A DNA stretch of 64,000 bases from Aliikangiella marina (GTDB lineage: Bacteria > Pseudomonadota > Gammaproteobacteria > Enterobacterales > Kangiellaceae). A program made the position numbers and the translations under genes. Below, piece by piece: positions 38,292 to 45,951 of the stretch (its first letter is position 1; the number at the start of each line of letters is the position of its first letter). Where the stretch lies: NCBI RefSeq assembly GCF_007004765.1, contig NZ_VIKR01000001.1, forward strand, positions 1,054,001-1,118,000. Reading direction: 5' to 3'. The notes under the pieces are model-generated. The model searched no databases and was not told the origin of the DNA. It saw only the letters and a program-made list of their open reading frames with translations.

Positions 38292-38744
38292 ATGGCAGGT
38301 GATATTCCAGGTGACGAATCATTATGGCCAGTAGCAAAGTTTTACTTCCAGGTAGAATGGGGCGCTGAAGTATTTAGTTGTCAAGAAGTGACGGGGCTGG
38401 ATATGGAGTCTCAACTTCCAGTATTTCGTCCTGGAGATAGTCTAGAGTTTTCTACAAACAATAGGCTGGACACTCATCTCACTTTGAAGAGAAGTTTCTT
38501 AGCTCCTGATAATCAGATTTTCAATATGCTCAACCCGATTGACGCTAATGACATCAAACCAATGCCGTTAGTCATAAGCTTGGTTGATGAGACTGGCGTC
38601 CCAGTAATGACATGGACACTGACAAATGCTTGGCCGACCAAAATTGTCAGTGCCGCTTCAGAACCTGAAACTAGTGAAGTGGCGGTTGAGTCAATTGAAA
38701 TGGTCTATTCAACGCTTTCTCGAGGCAATGATTTATTGGATTAA
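38292..38744 (+). CDS. Orphan contractile-tail tube protein (T4 gp19-like)
   Basis: The 150-residue protein fits the T4 gp19-like tail tube family used by phages and extracellular contractile injection systems: LWPVAKFYFQVEW at the start, CQEVTGLDMESQ, RPGDSLEFST, LTLKRSFL, and VMTWTLTNAWPTKI followed by EVAVESIEMVYSTL. Tube proteins stack as hexameric rings inside the sheath. No sheath, baseplate, spike or ATPase gene is nearby, so this is an orphan. It is followed after six bases by a GNAT gene and probably forms one unit with it. The motif match is strong; the use of an orphan tube is unknown. Confidence 0.85.
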   Translation: MAGDIPGDESLWPVAKFYFQVEWGAEVFSCQEVTGLDMESQLPVFRPGDSLEFSTNNRLDTHLTLKRSFLAPDNQIFNMLNPIDANDIKPMPLVISLVDETGVPVMTWTLTNAWPTKIVSAASEPETSEVAVESIEMVYSTLSRGNDLLD

Positions 38745-38750
38745 TTTAAG

Positions 38751-39305
38751 ATGGGCAAAAATATTCAACTCACTCATCGAACTGCGACTCAAGAAGATGT
38801 TCCAGCACTCATCGCACTGATGCAAGCTTCGATCGAAGTCAACATGAAGCCATTTTTAAGCGAGTCGGAAATTGAAGCTGCTAAAGAAACCATGGGGGTT
38901 GATAAAACGCTATTGCAAGATAAAACCTATTTCGTTATCGAAACCAGAGTCGATGGTCAAACAGTAATCATAGGCTGCGGCGGCTGGGGTAAGCGACGCA
39001 CGCTCTATGGGGGCGATCATACTAAGGGAAGGGATGATTCGCTTAGTGATCCCATCACAGAACCAGCCAGAATTCGAGCCATGTATACTCACCCTGATTG
39101 GACTCGCTGTGGCGTTGGGGCTTATTTAATCAACTTAGGAGAATCCGAAGCGCGCAAAGCAGGTTTTAAGTCAATAGAGTTGGGCTCAACATTGGCAGGT
39201 GAACCGCTCTATTTAAAGTGCGGATTTGAAGAAGTCAGTCGTGAGGTTCAAATTGGTGAGAATGGCTCGGATAACACCATTATTAAAATGAGAAAGTCGC
39301 TTTAA
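38751..39305 (+). CDS. GNAT-family N-acetyltransferase
   Basis: The 184-residue protein has the GNAT start THRTATQEDVPALIALMQAS and the acetyl-CoA motif IRAMYTHPDWTRCGVGAYLINLGESEARKAGFKSIELGSTL, with LYLKCGFEEV as motif B. The P-loop-like motif reads RCGVGAYL (usual RxGxGxxL with a Cys at the second place). The substrate is unknown. It sits six bases after the tail-tube gene, same strand. Confidence 0.87.
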   Translation: MGKNIQLTHRTATQEDVPALIALMQASIEVNMKPFLSESEIEAAKETMGVDKTLLQDKTYFVIETRVDGQTVIIGCGGWGKRRTLYGGDHTKGRDDSLSDPITEPARIRAMYTHPDWTRCGVGAYLINLGESEARKAGFKSIELGSTLAGEPLYLKCGFEEVSREVQIGENGSDNTIIKMRKSL

Positions 39306-39330
39306 TATCAAGCAAAAAACCAAATCACCA

Positions 39331-40248
39331 TCAAGACGATTTATTCGATTTCGGCGCTAAACTCACAATGCCGATCCCAGTAATAATCATTCCTGCAGCA
39401 AAAACAAACGCGGTTGAGAGCGTTTCATTGACTAAGAAGACACCGCCTACAGCGGCAATGACCGGTACCGAAAGCTGACTTATTGCTGCAACGGTTATGC
39501 TGATACGCTTAACTGTAAAGTACCAAATGGTGTACCCCATACCTGAAGCGAGCGCACCTGAAGCCACCGCTAACCAAAAGCCTTTGCTGGTGAACGAAAG
39601 TGACTCAAAGTAAAATAGCATCACTGGCAAGCAAAGCGGAACACCGCGCAAAAAGTTTTCCGCGGTGTCTGATGTCGGCGACTTAGATTTCTTGCCTTGT
39701 AGGGTATAAAAAGCCCAGCCAATACCAGCGACAAACATTAACATAAAACCTATTAACGGCGGTGTGCTTGCGCTTGGAAGCATCAACCAAACAAACCCAG
39801 CGATTGATAACAATACGCCAAACCATTCTAATAAAGAGAGCCGTTGACCTTTAACGATTTGGAAACCAATCATGCAAAGTTGTACTGTCGCGAAAAGGAT
39901 TAACGCACCAGTTGCGGTATCTAGTTGTAGATATGCGAAAGAGAAAAAGACGGCATAAACGAATAACATCAATGGCGCCACCCAGGTATTCCAACAAAAA
40001 TCTGTCAACATGCGCCGCCACTGAATATCCGGGTTGCGACCCTGTAGTTGGACAATCAATGTCAGAGTCACTGCCCCAGAAACAACCCGAATAAGGGTAA
40101 AACTGCTTGGATCGATTTCGTTATTACCGAGTGCCAAGCGACATAATACTGAATTTGCTGCGAACGCAACTAACGCGGTTAGACAACTGACAGTGACTAA
40201 TAATTGATTAGTCCTATTACTATTTGATTCACTCGTTAGGTTTGTCAT
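39331..40248 (-). CDS. EamA/DMT-family transporter
   Basis: The 305-residue protein has ten membrane segments in two repeated halves, with the EamA marks SVLCRLALGNNEIDPSSFTLIRVVSGA at the start and the second-half GYTIWYFTVKRISITVAAISQLSVPVIAAVGGVFLVNETLS. It probably exports or takes up a small metabolite across the inner membrane. It converges on the GNAT gene with 25 bases between stops. Confidence 0.9.
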   Translation of the reverse strand: MTNLTSESNSNRTNQLLVTVSCLTALVAFAANSVLCRLALGNNEIDPSSFTLIRVVSGAVTLTLIVQLQGRNPDIQWRRMLTDFCWNTWVAPLMLFVYAVFFSFAYLQLDTATGALILFATVQLCMIGFQIVKGQRLSLLEWFGVLLSIAGFVWLMLPSASTPPLIGFMLMFVAGIGWAFYTLQGKKSKSPTSDTAENFLRGVPLCLPVMLFYFESLSFTSKGFWLAVASGALASGMGYTIWYFTVKRISITVAAISQLSVPVIAAVGGVFLVNETLSTAFVFAAGMIITGIGIVSLAPKSNKSS

Positions 40249-40413
40249 TTGTTATGAACACTATTATTTATGTTTACGTTTATGTTAATCGTTATTGAAA
40301 AATTTTTTGGCAGATTTTATTTGCTTATTTTCTTTTGCGGTAGCTTGTCCTATTATGCCGGTTAACTCAAGTATTGGTTCGCCACAAAGCAACATAAATT
40401 AGGAATCGCGCTG

Positions 40414-41523
40414 ATGAAAGATAATTATCGACCTGCTACCAAAATCGTTCATGCAGGTGCAGCAAAGGTCAAACAAGGTGAAGCTTTTAATCAAGGACCC
40501 GTGTTTGCAAGCGCATTCCATCTAAGCGGTGATGTTGATCCTAAAGCCTATCAATATGCTCGATTCCATAATCCAACGTGGGAAGCGATAGAAAGTGGCC
40601 TTGGTGATTTAGAAGGCGGCAGCGTACTTGTTTTTCCTTCGGGCATGGCTGCAGTTGCCGCTGTATTGACAAGTTTTGTTAAGTCGGGTGACAAGATCCT
40701 CGTGCAATCCGACGGTTATTATGCGACTCGAGCATATGCAGAAAATTTTTTGGTGAAGTTTGGCGTAGAAGTTATAGCAGTGCCGACGCTCTCAATACCT
40801 GACCAGGATTTCTCTGATTTTAAGCTGGTTTTTGTTGAATCGCCGAGCAATCCGCTACTCGATGTTTTGGATATCAAACGATTGGCTGAGAAAGTTCATG
40901 CCGCTGATGGCATTCTTGCAATCGATAACACAACGATGACGCCGATAGGCCAACAACCGCTGCGCCTAGGCGCCGATATTTCAATGTGTTCCGATACCAA
41001 AGCATTAAATGGCCATAGTGATGTATTATTCGGCCATGTTGCGACGAAGAACGAATCGATGCTTGAACAAATGCTGCTCTGGCGAAAGCTTTCAGGCAAT
41101 ATTCCTGGCCCAATGGAAACTTGGTTGGTACATCGGGGTATGGCCAGCTTGGATATGCGGCTCCAGAGAATGGTTAATAATGCACAAGTCATCGCAGAGT
41201 TTTTGCAGAACCTTTCATCGGTTAAATCGGTGAGATATCCGGGTTTAAAGGAGGATCCTTCTTATGTTATCGCGACAGAGCAAATGCAACATTATGGCTT
41301 TATCATTAGCTTTGATTTAGGTGAGAAAACTAACGCTGATCGGTTTTTAAAGAAAGCTAAGCTTATCATCGAAGCAACAAGCTTCGGCGGGATGCATACC
41401 ATGGCCGAAAGGCGTGCCCGATGGGGGACGGATAATGTTTCTCCCGGTTTAATTCGCTTGAGCGTCGGTTGTGAAGCGGTTGAAGATATTATCGCGGATA
41501 TAGCACTGGCGCTTGAAGGGTGA
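40414..41523 (+). CDS. Cys/Met metabolism PLP-dependent enzyme (cystathionine gamma-lyase-like)
   Basis: The 369-residue protein belongs to the cystathionine gamma-lyase/synthase family. It has YARFHNPTWEAIESGLGDLEGGSVLVFPSGMAAVAAVL, VFVESPSNPLLDVLDI, LAIDNTTMTP and the PLP lysine in CSDTKALNGHSDVLFGH. The start ATKIVHAGA fits. The lysine site KALNGHSD differs from the usual TKYxxGHSD in detail only. It forms or splits sulphur amino acids; the exact reaction cannot be told. It is preceded by a divergent EamA gene. Confidence 0.88.
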   Translation: MKDNYRPATKIVHAGAAKVKQGEAFNQGPVFASAFHLSGDVDPKAYQYARFHNPTWEAIESGLGDLEGGSVLVFPSGMAAVAAVLTSFVKSGDKILVQSDGYYATRAYAENFLVKFGVEVIAVPTLSIPDQDFSDFKLVFVESPSNPLLDVLDIKRLAEKVHAADGILAIDNTTMTPIGQQPLRLGADISMCSDTKALNGHSDVLFGHVATKNESMLEQMLLWRKLSGNIPGPMETWLVHRGMASLDMRLQRMVNNAQVIAEFLQNLSSVKSVRYPGLKEDPSYVIATEQMQHYGFIISFDLGEKTNADRFLKKAKLIIEATSFGGMHTMAERRARWGTDNVSPGLIRLSVGCEAVEDIIADIALALEG

Positions 41524-41654
41524 TTTTTAAGATCAAGGAGCTAGAGGTTTAATGTCCGGTCTGTAGGTATCAGTATTTAATACCAAAGACAATCTTCGTT
41601 GATTAAAATGAGTCGGATGGTTAGTCTGTTGGGTATTAACCGTATGAAGACTTA

Positions 41655-42806
41655 ATGATGACCCAAGAATACCAATATAAAAAACGCGAAGTGACCTTAG
41701 ATAAAGATCGAGAATTTCGACTCGGTGAAGGGCGTATTAGTGGCTACAGTTCGCTAATTTTAGGGGTATTGAGTCTACTCGCGGTTTTAGCCTACTTATT
41801 TCCATCCTATTTAACGACCACTGAACTGCGACAAGCTTATGATGCCGAGCAGTTGCAGTCTTTGTTGAAATATGGAATGTATTTTTCGCTGTTCTTTGGC
41901 GTCTTGACATTTGTGCTTGGCAAATATCGTCGAATGGGTGCGGCTGGAATATCACTTACTTTAATTGCCTTCGCGCTTGGAGGTTACTCGATTCCGGTTC
42001 AGGATGTTGAGCCTCGAGCCCTTTCTCTGGGGGTTGACTGGCTAATACTTGCTTTTTTAGGCTCCGCGTTTGTTTTTATGACACTCGAAAAATTAATGCC
42101 AAAATACAAAAATCAAGTGATCCTGAGAAAAGAGTGGGGACTCGATCTATTCTATTTTTGTTTTAATCACTTAGCGATTTCAGCGATTCTTCTCTATGCC
42201 AATTACCATGTTAGTCATTTTGAATGGGCATTAAGTCCTGAATTTCAGAACTACATTCAATCAATTCCATTACTTTTACAGGTTGTCATTATCATCTTAT
42301 GTGCAGACTTTGTGCTTTATTGGGAGCATCGGTTTTTTCACGAAGTAAAGGCTATTTGGCCTATTCATGCAGTTCACCACTCTGTTGAGACCATGGATTG
42401 GTTAGCAGGATCTCGTGGTCATTTTTTGCAAGTATTCTCTGAACGAGCAATGGTAATGATTCCACTTTATTTACTGGGTGCTGATAAAGCGGCTTTAGAC
42501 ATCTATGTCACATTCGCTGCACTGCAAGCGGTGCTCATTCATTGCAATACTAAAGTGAAATTTGGTTGGTTAAGGTATATTTTCGTTACACCGCAGTTTC
42601 ATCACTGGCACCATAGTTCAGAGAAGCCGGCAATTGACACCAATTATTCGGCACATTTAGTCCTTTTTGATTGGCTTTTTGGTACTTATCATATGCCAAA
42701 CGATCATTGGCCAGCAGATTATGGTACGACTCGTAAGCTTCCAACCAGCTTTATCGGACAGCTTTTTTACCCGCTAACATCTCATATCAGTGATAAAAAG
42801 TCGTAA
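41655..42806 (+). CDS. Sterol desaturase/fatty acid hydroxylase family protein
   Basis: The 383-residue membrane protein has five or six membrane segments and the three His boxes of the di-iron hydroxylase family: WEHRFFHE, IHAVHHSVETMDWLAGSRGH and FHHWHHSSEKP. The N-terminal 120 residues are extra membrane segments, longer than in the short family members. It probably hydroxylates or desaturates a lipid using oxygen; substrate unknown. An ATG one codon downstream (41658) is also possible. Confidence 0.88.
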   Translation: MMTQEYQYKKREVTLDKDREFRLGEGRISGYSSLILGVLSLLAVLAYLFPSYLTTTELRQAYDAEQLQSLLKYGMYFSLFFGVLTFVLGKYRRMGAAGISLTLIAFALGGYSIPVQDVEPRALSLGVDWLILAFLGSAFVFMTLEKLMPKYKNQVILRKEWGLDLFYFCFNHLAISAILLYANYHVSHFEWALSPEFQNYIQSIPLLLQVVIIILCADFVLYWEHRFFHEVKAIWPIHAVHHSVETMDWLAGSRGHFLQVFSERAMVMIPLYLLGADKAALDIYVTFAALQAVLIHCNTKVKFGWLRYIFVTPQFHHWHHSSEKPAIDTNYSAHLVLFDWLFGTYHMPNDHWPADYGTTRKLPTSFIGQLFYPLTSHISDKKS

Positions 42807-43056
42807 TATGGGCAGCTTGGTGTCGATCGGCGGATGATTCATCGTTTTAGGTCATCAATTCCAACCCGCTAATGGGACTAATCTCATCCTTTTTATGCTG
42901 CACTGCATAAGTTTAAGCACCAACCTAGAAAATTGGCTTTTTTTTAAGCTACGCCTATACTTAGGTAGGGACGTAGGGTTTAGTCGAACCTGAATTATTG
43001 GTATAAATTAAGTAGGTGCATTTGCGATGAAGAGTCGCAGATAGGGAGATTGAAGG

Positions 43057-43623
43057 ATGCCTAGAGTAGCAAGAGCAGCCAGCGCAAAAAATAAAGAGAA
43101 TGGCGACGGACGAACAAGCATAGACCTAACTGGCGCGGAAAAACAACTCAACGAAATTAGAAGTTTGTTGTTTTCAGAAACTGTTCAGGATTTACGTAAG
43201 GAAATGACGCGTAATTTTAGCGAGCATGATAAACGCATTGAAAAACTCTCCGCGCTTCATCAGAAAACCACAGAACAACTCAAACAACAGATTAAAGATC
43301 AAGTCAAACGCATTAATGATGCATTAAAGAAGCAAAACAAAGATCTCCTTAATTCAGAATCTCAACTAAAAAACGAACTTGATAATCTCCACGACCAGGT
43401 TGAACAAAATCGCGATTGGGTAGCCGCTGAACATGAAAATATTTACGGTGAAATAGCCGAAAAATACGAAGCTTCAATGGCTAAACTAGAGGCAGTAGCG
43501 AACGAACTCATTGATAACAAAGTTGAACGACGCAGTTTAGCACAAATGTTTTCGAATATAGCTTCATCACTAGATCCCGAGTTGGCGAAAAATGACAACA
43601 ATTCTAAATCAAAGCGCAAGTAG
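43057..43623 (+). CDS. Coiled-coil protein at head of small-GTPase operon
   Basis: The 188-residue soluble protein is almost fully helical and strongly charged, with heptad-like Leu/Ile spacing from about residue 25 to 165 (NEIRSLLFSETVQDLRKEM, EKLSALHQKTTEQLKQQIKDQ). It has Lys-rich ends and no signal peptide or membrane segment. The ribosome site is good (GGGAGATTGAAGG). Its last 32 bases overlap the OmpA-like gene in another frame, so the two are translationally coupled. It may be a cytoskeletal or scaffold partner of the GTPase; no family is recognised. Confidence 0.8.
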   Translation: MPRVARAASAKNKENGDGRTSIDLTGAEKQLNEIRSLLFSETVQDLRKEMTRNFSEHDKRIEKLSALHQKTTEQLKQQIKDQVKRINDALKKQNKDLLNSESQLKNELDNLHDQVEQNRDWVAAEHENIYGEIAEKYEASMAKLEAVANELIDNKVERRSLAQMFSNIASSLDPELAKNDNNSKSKRK

Positions 43624-45442
43624 CCAACAGACAGACGAATTAAAAAGGCTCAGAGAGCTTGTCCTTGGTGATGAATATCGAGATGCGATTGAACAAGTTG
43701 TTGATAAAGGCTTTTCTCGAAACGTCGCCGACGTTGTCAGCGAAGCGATCGAAATACGAAACCAACAAGATGATACGATCGGTCAAGCGCTCGCGCCAGT
43801 TGTCGATACCGCACTAAAAAAATCAATTGAAAAAAGTCCTCAAAGCATCGTCAATGTTATCTTTCCCATTATCGGTCCGAGTATTCGAAAAGCGGTTTCA
43901 TCGGCAATCCTAGATTTACTTTTGTCAATAAACCAGCTTATTGAACGAAGCGTCGGAATACGCTCATTGAAGTGGCGGATTGAAGCTTGGCGGGAGGGAA
44001 CCCCCTATGCGAAATATATTTTACTTAAAAACATCAAGTACCGTGTTGATCAAGTGTTTCTTATACAAAAAGAAACTGGCATCTTAATGGCTTCAATGAA
44101 CAACCGCTTCTATCAAGATGCCGACAATGATCTCGTTAGCAGTATGTTGACGGCTATTAATGATTTTGTGATTGATTCATTCAACGCTACCGAAGAGGAA
44201 ACATTGGAGCGTATTCGATTTGGCGATAGAGTTATTCAAATTAACGTTGGACAAAAAGTCATATTAGCCGTCGCAGTGACAGGACTAGTGAGCCACGAGG
44301 TTAAAGAGCGAGCCATTGAAACACTTGAAAGTATTGAGCTCAATCAACAAGACTTAATTGCTGAGTTTGATGGCGATACAGAAACGATGCATGCTGTTTT
44401 GCCCGCTTTAGAAAATTGCTTAGTCGAAAAAAAGCATATTCAAGCAGAAAAGAAATCACGCCCTTGGATTGCTTATTCATTAGTATTGGTTGGCGCCCTC
44501 TGGCTAACATTGATGGGTTATCAAAGTTGGGTGGTCAATCAAAAAATTGCACGTAGTATTAGCTTCATTAAAAGTCAGCAAGCCGTCGCGCTTCTCGGTC
44601 ATAAACTTGAGAGTGAACAAGTCACTTTTGATCTATTACAGGACCCTTCGTCAGGCGATCTGAGTGCTCAACTTGAGGCGATTTTCGGCAATGATTATCG
44701 GGTTGTTGTCAATGCGACTTACGCTAATCTTGATCAAAATGAGGTCTGGCTCAACTATCTCAATAACCATTATCGATTTACCAATAAACCTCAAATGGAT
44801 TTAGCTGAAGGTATTCTATTTATACGTGGTGAAATTGACGCCAATGACTTAGCTAAACTTAACCAGGATGATTTAGTCACTAGCAAGTTTACAACCATAG
44901 ACGTATCGGATGCACGAGTTGTTTCACCTTTGACCGCTGAACAGCTACGAAACATTGAAATCAGCAAACTTAAAAATAAAATTAATGCTGTTCAACTATT
45001 CTTTGAAACGTCGAAAACAGCGCTAAACCCGAGTGAGCAGTCAAAACTGCGAGTGTTGGCGGAGGATTTATTGGAATTACAGCGAATGGCTAATGGTGAT
45101 TTAAGCATTCTAGGTCAAGTTTTAATTCTCGGTTTTGCTGATAGCGCGGGTACGGCTCAAAAAAATCTTAACTTAAGTGAAGATAGGGCAAAATATGTCA
45201 GTGATTATTTTGTTGCTCAAGGAATTGATCAAAATTTAATCGTGATTCATCCTATGGGACACGTTGACGTTAAAAATCTCGATGCGAAACAGCAACGAAG
45301 AGTAACTGTATCAGTTATCAGCAGTCGGAGTGGGCGCGCTGAAAAAAATATTGAACAAGAAGGTCAGCTCGATAGAAGTAAAGCCAATCAAGAATCGGAA
45401 CGAAGGTTGTTGAGTAAAGAGAGTGAAGAGGATAGCTCATGA
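43592..45442 (+). CDS. Membrane protein with cytosolic roadblock/longin-like domain and C-terminal OmpA domain
   Basis: The 616-residue protein has no signal peptide. Residues 1-285 are cytosolic in prediction and hold two parts: helices with PVVDTALKKSIEKSPQSIVNVIFPIIGPSIRKAVSSAI, and a segment from about 153 to 245 (QVFLIQKETGILMASMN, then GDRVIQINVGQKVILAVAVTGL) whose strand-helix order resembles roadblock/longin domains that bind small GTPases. One membrane segment is at 292-312. The periplasmic C-terminus ends in an OmpA-like peptidoglycan-binding domain (about 465-575: FADSAGTAQKNLNLSEDRAKYV and QQRRVTVS). It overlaps the GTPase gene by four bases. Relatives with a GTPase neighbour occur in other phyla by recall. 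Confidence 0.87.
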   Translation: MTTILNQSASSQQTDELKRLRELVLGDEYRDAIEQVVDKGFSRNVADVVSEAIEIRNQQDDTIGQALAPVVDTALKKSIEKSPQSIVNVIFPIIGPSIRKAVSSAILDLLLSINQLIERSVGIRSLKWRIEAWREGTPYAKYILLKNIKYRVDQVFLIQKETGILMASMNNRFYQDADNDLVSSMLTAINDFVIDSFNATEEETLERIRFGDRVIQINVGQKVILAVAVTGLVSHEVKERAIETLESIELNQQDLIAEFDGDTETMHAVLPALENCLVEKKHIQAEKKSRPWIAYSLVLVGALWLTLMGYQSWVVNQKIARSISFIKSQQAVALLGHKLESEQVTFDLLQDPSSGDLSAQLEAIFGNDYRVVVNATYANLDQNEVWLNYLNNHYRFTNKPQMDLAEGILFIRGEIDANDLAKLNQDDLVTSKFTTIDVSDARVVSPLTAEQLRNIEISKLKNKINAVQLFFETSKTALNPSEQSKLRVLAEDLLELQRMANGDLSILGQVLILGFADSAGTAQKNLNLSEDRAKYVSDYFVAQGIDQNLIVIHPMGHVDVKNLDAKQQRRVTVSVISSRSGRAEKNIEQEGQLDRSKANQESERRLLSKESEEDSS

Positions 45443-45951
45443 TCTCAAGAAAGATCTGTATGTTGGGCTCTTTTGCTGTCGGTAAAACGAGTCTAGTCAA
45501 GCGTTTCGTTGAAAGTATTTTTAGTGAAAAGTACAAGACAACAATCGGCGTACAAATTTCTAAGAAAGTGGTCACTTTAACCGCTGCGGACGTTCAGTTA
45601 TTAATTTGGGACATCGAGGGGGCCGATGACTTTATCAAAATGAAAACACGATATCTTAGTGGTGCAGCTGGCTGTATTTTGGTTGTAGATGGGACTCGAC
45701 CGAATACCGCAAAGACAGCCAATGAACTCGTTGAACTGATGCAACAAGAACTGGGTGATAAACCATTCGTATTTTTAATTAATAAGCATGATCTTCTTCA
45801 CGAGTGGAGAATTGATGATGCACAACTCAAATTATGGCAAGCAAATGGGTGGGCGCCTATATTCACCAGTGCGAAGACCGGAGAAAACGTTGAATTAGCT
45901 TTTCATCAATTAGCGGAACGGACATTAAAGGAATCGGTAAAACCCACATGA
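45439..45951 (+). CDS. Rab/Ras-like small GTPase lacking the catalytic Gln
   Basis: The 170-residue protein has all GTPase motifs in eukaryote-like form: P-loop GSFAVGKTS (10-18), switch I YKTTIG (Thr34/35), G3 WDIEG (57-61), G4 NKHD (115-118) and G5 TSAKTGENV (143-151). The Gln that follows DxxG in Ras/Rab (DTAGQ) is replaced by Ala (DIEGA), so intrinsic hydrolysis should be slow and need help. There is no C-terminal Cys for prenylation. It overlaps its neighbours by four bases on both sides. It is like MglA/Rup GTPases of bacteria that act in polarity or motility; function here is inferred. Confidence 0.93.
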   Translation: MISRKICMLGSFAVGKTSLVKRFVESIFSEKYKTTIGVQISKKVVTLTAADVQLLIWDIEGADDFIKMKTRYLSGAAGCILVVDGTRPNTAKTANELVELMQQELGDKPFVFLINKHDLLHEWRIDDAQLKLWQANGWAPIFTSAKTGENVELAFHQLAERTLKESVKPT

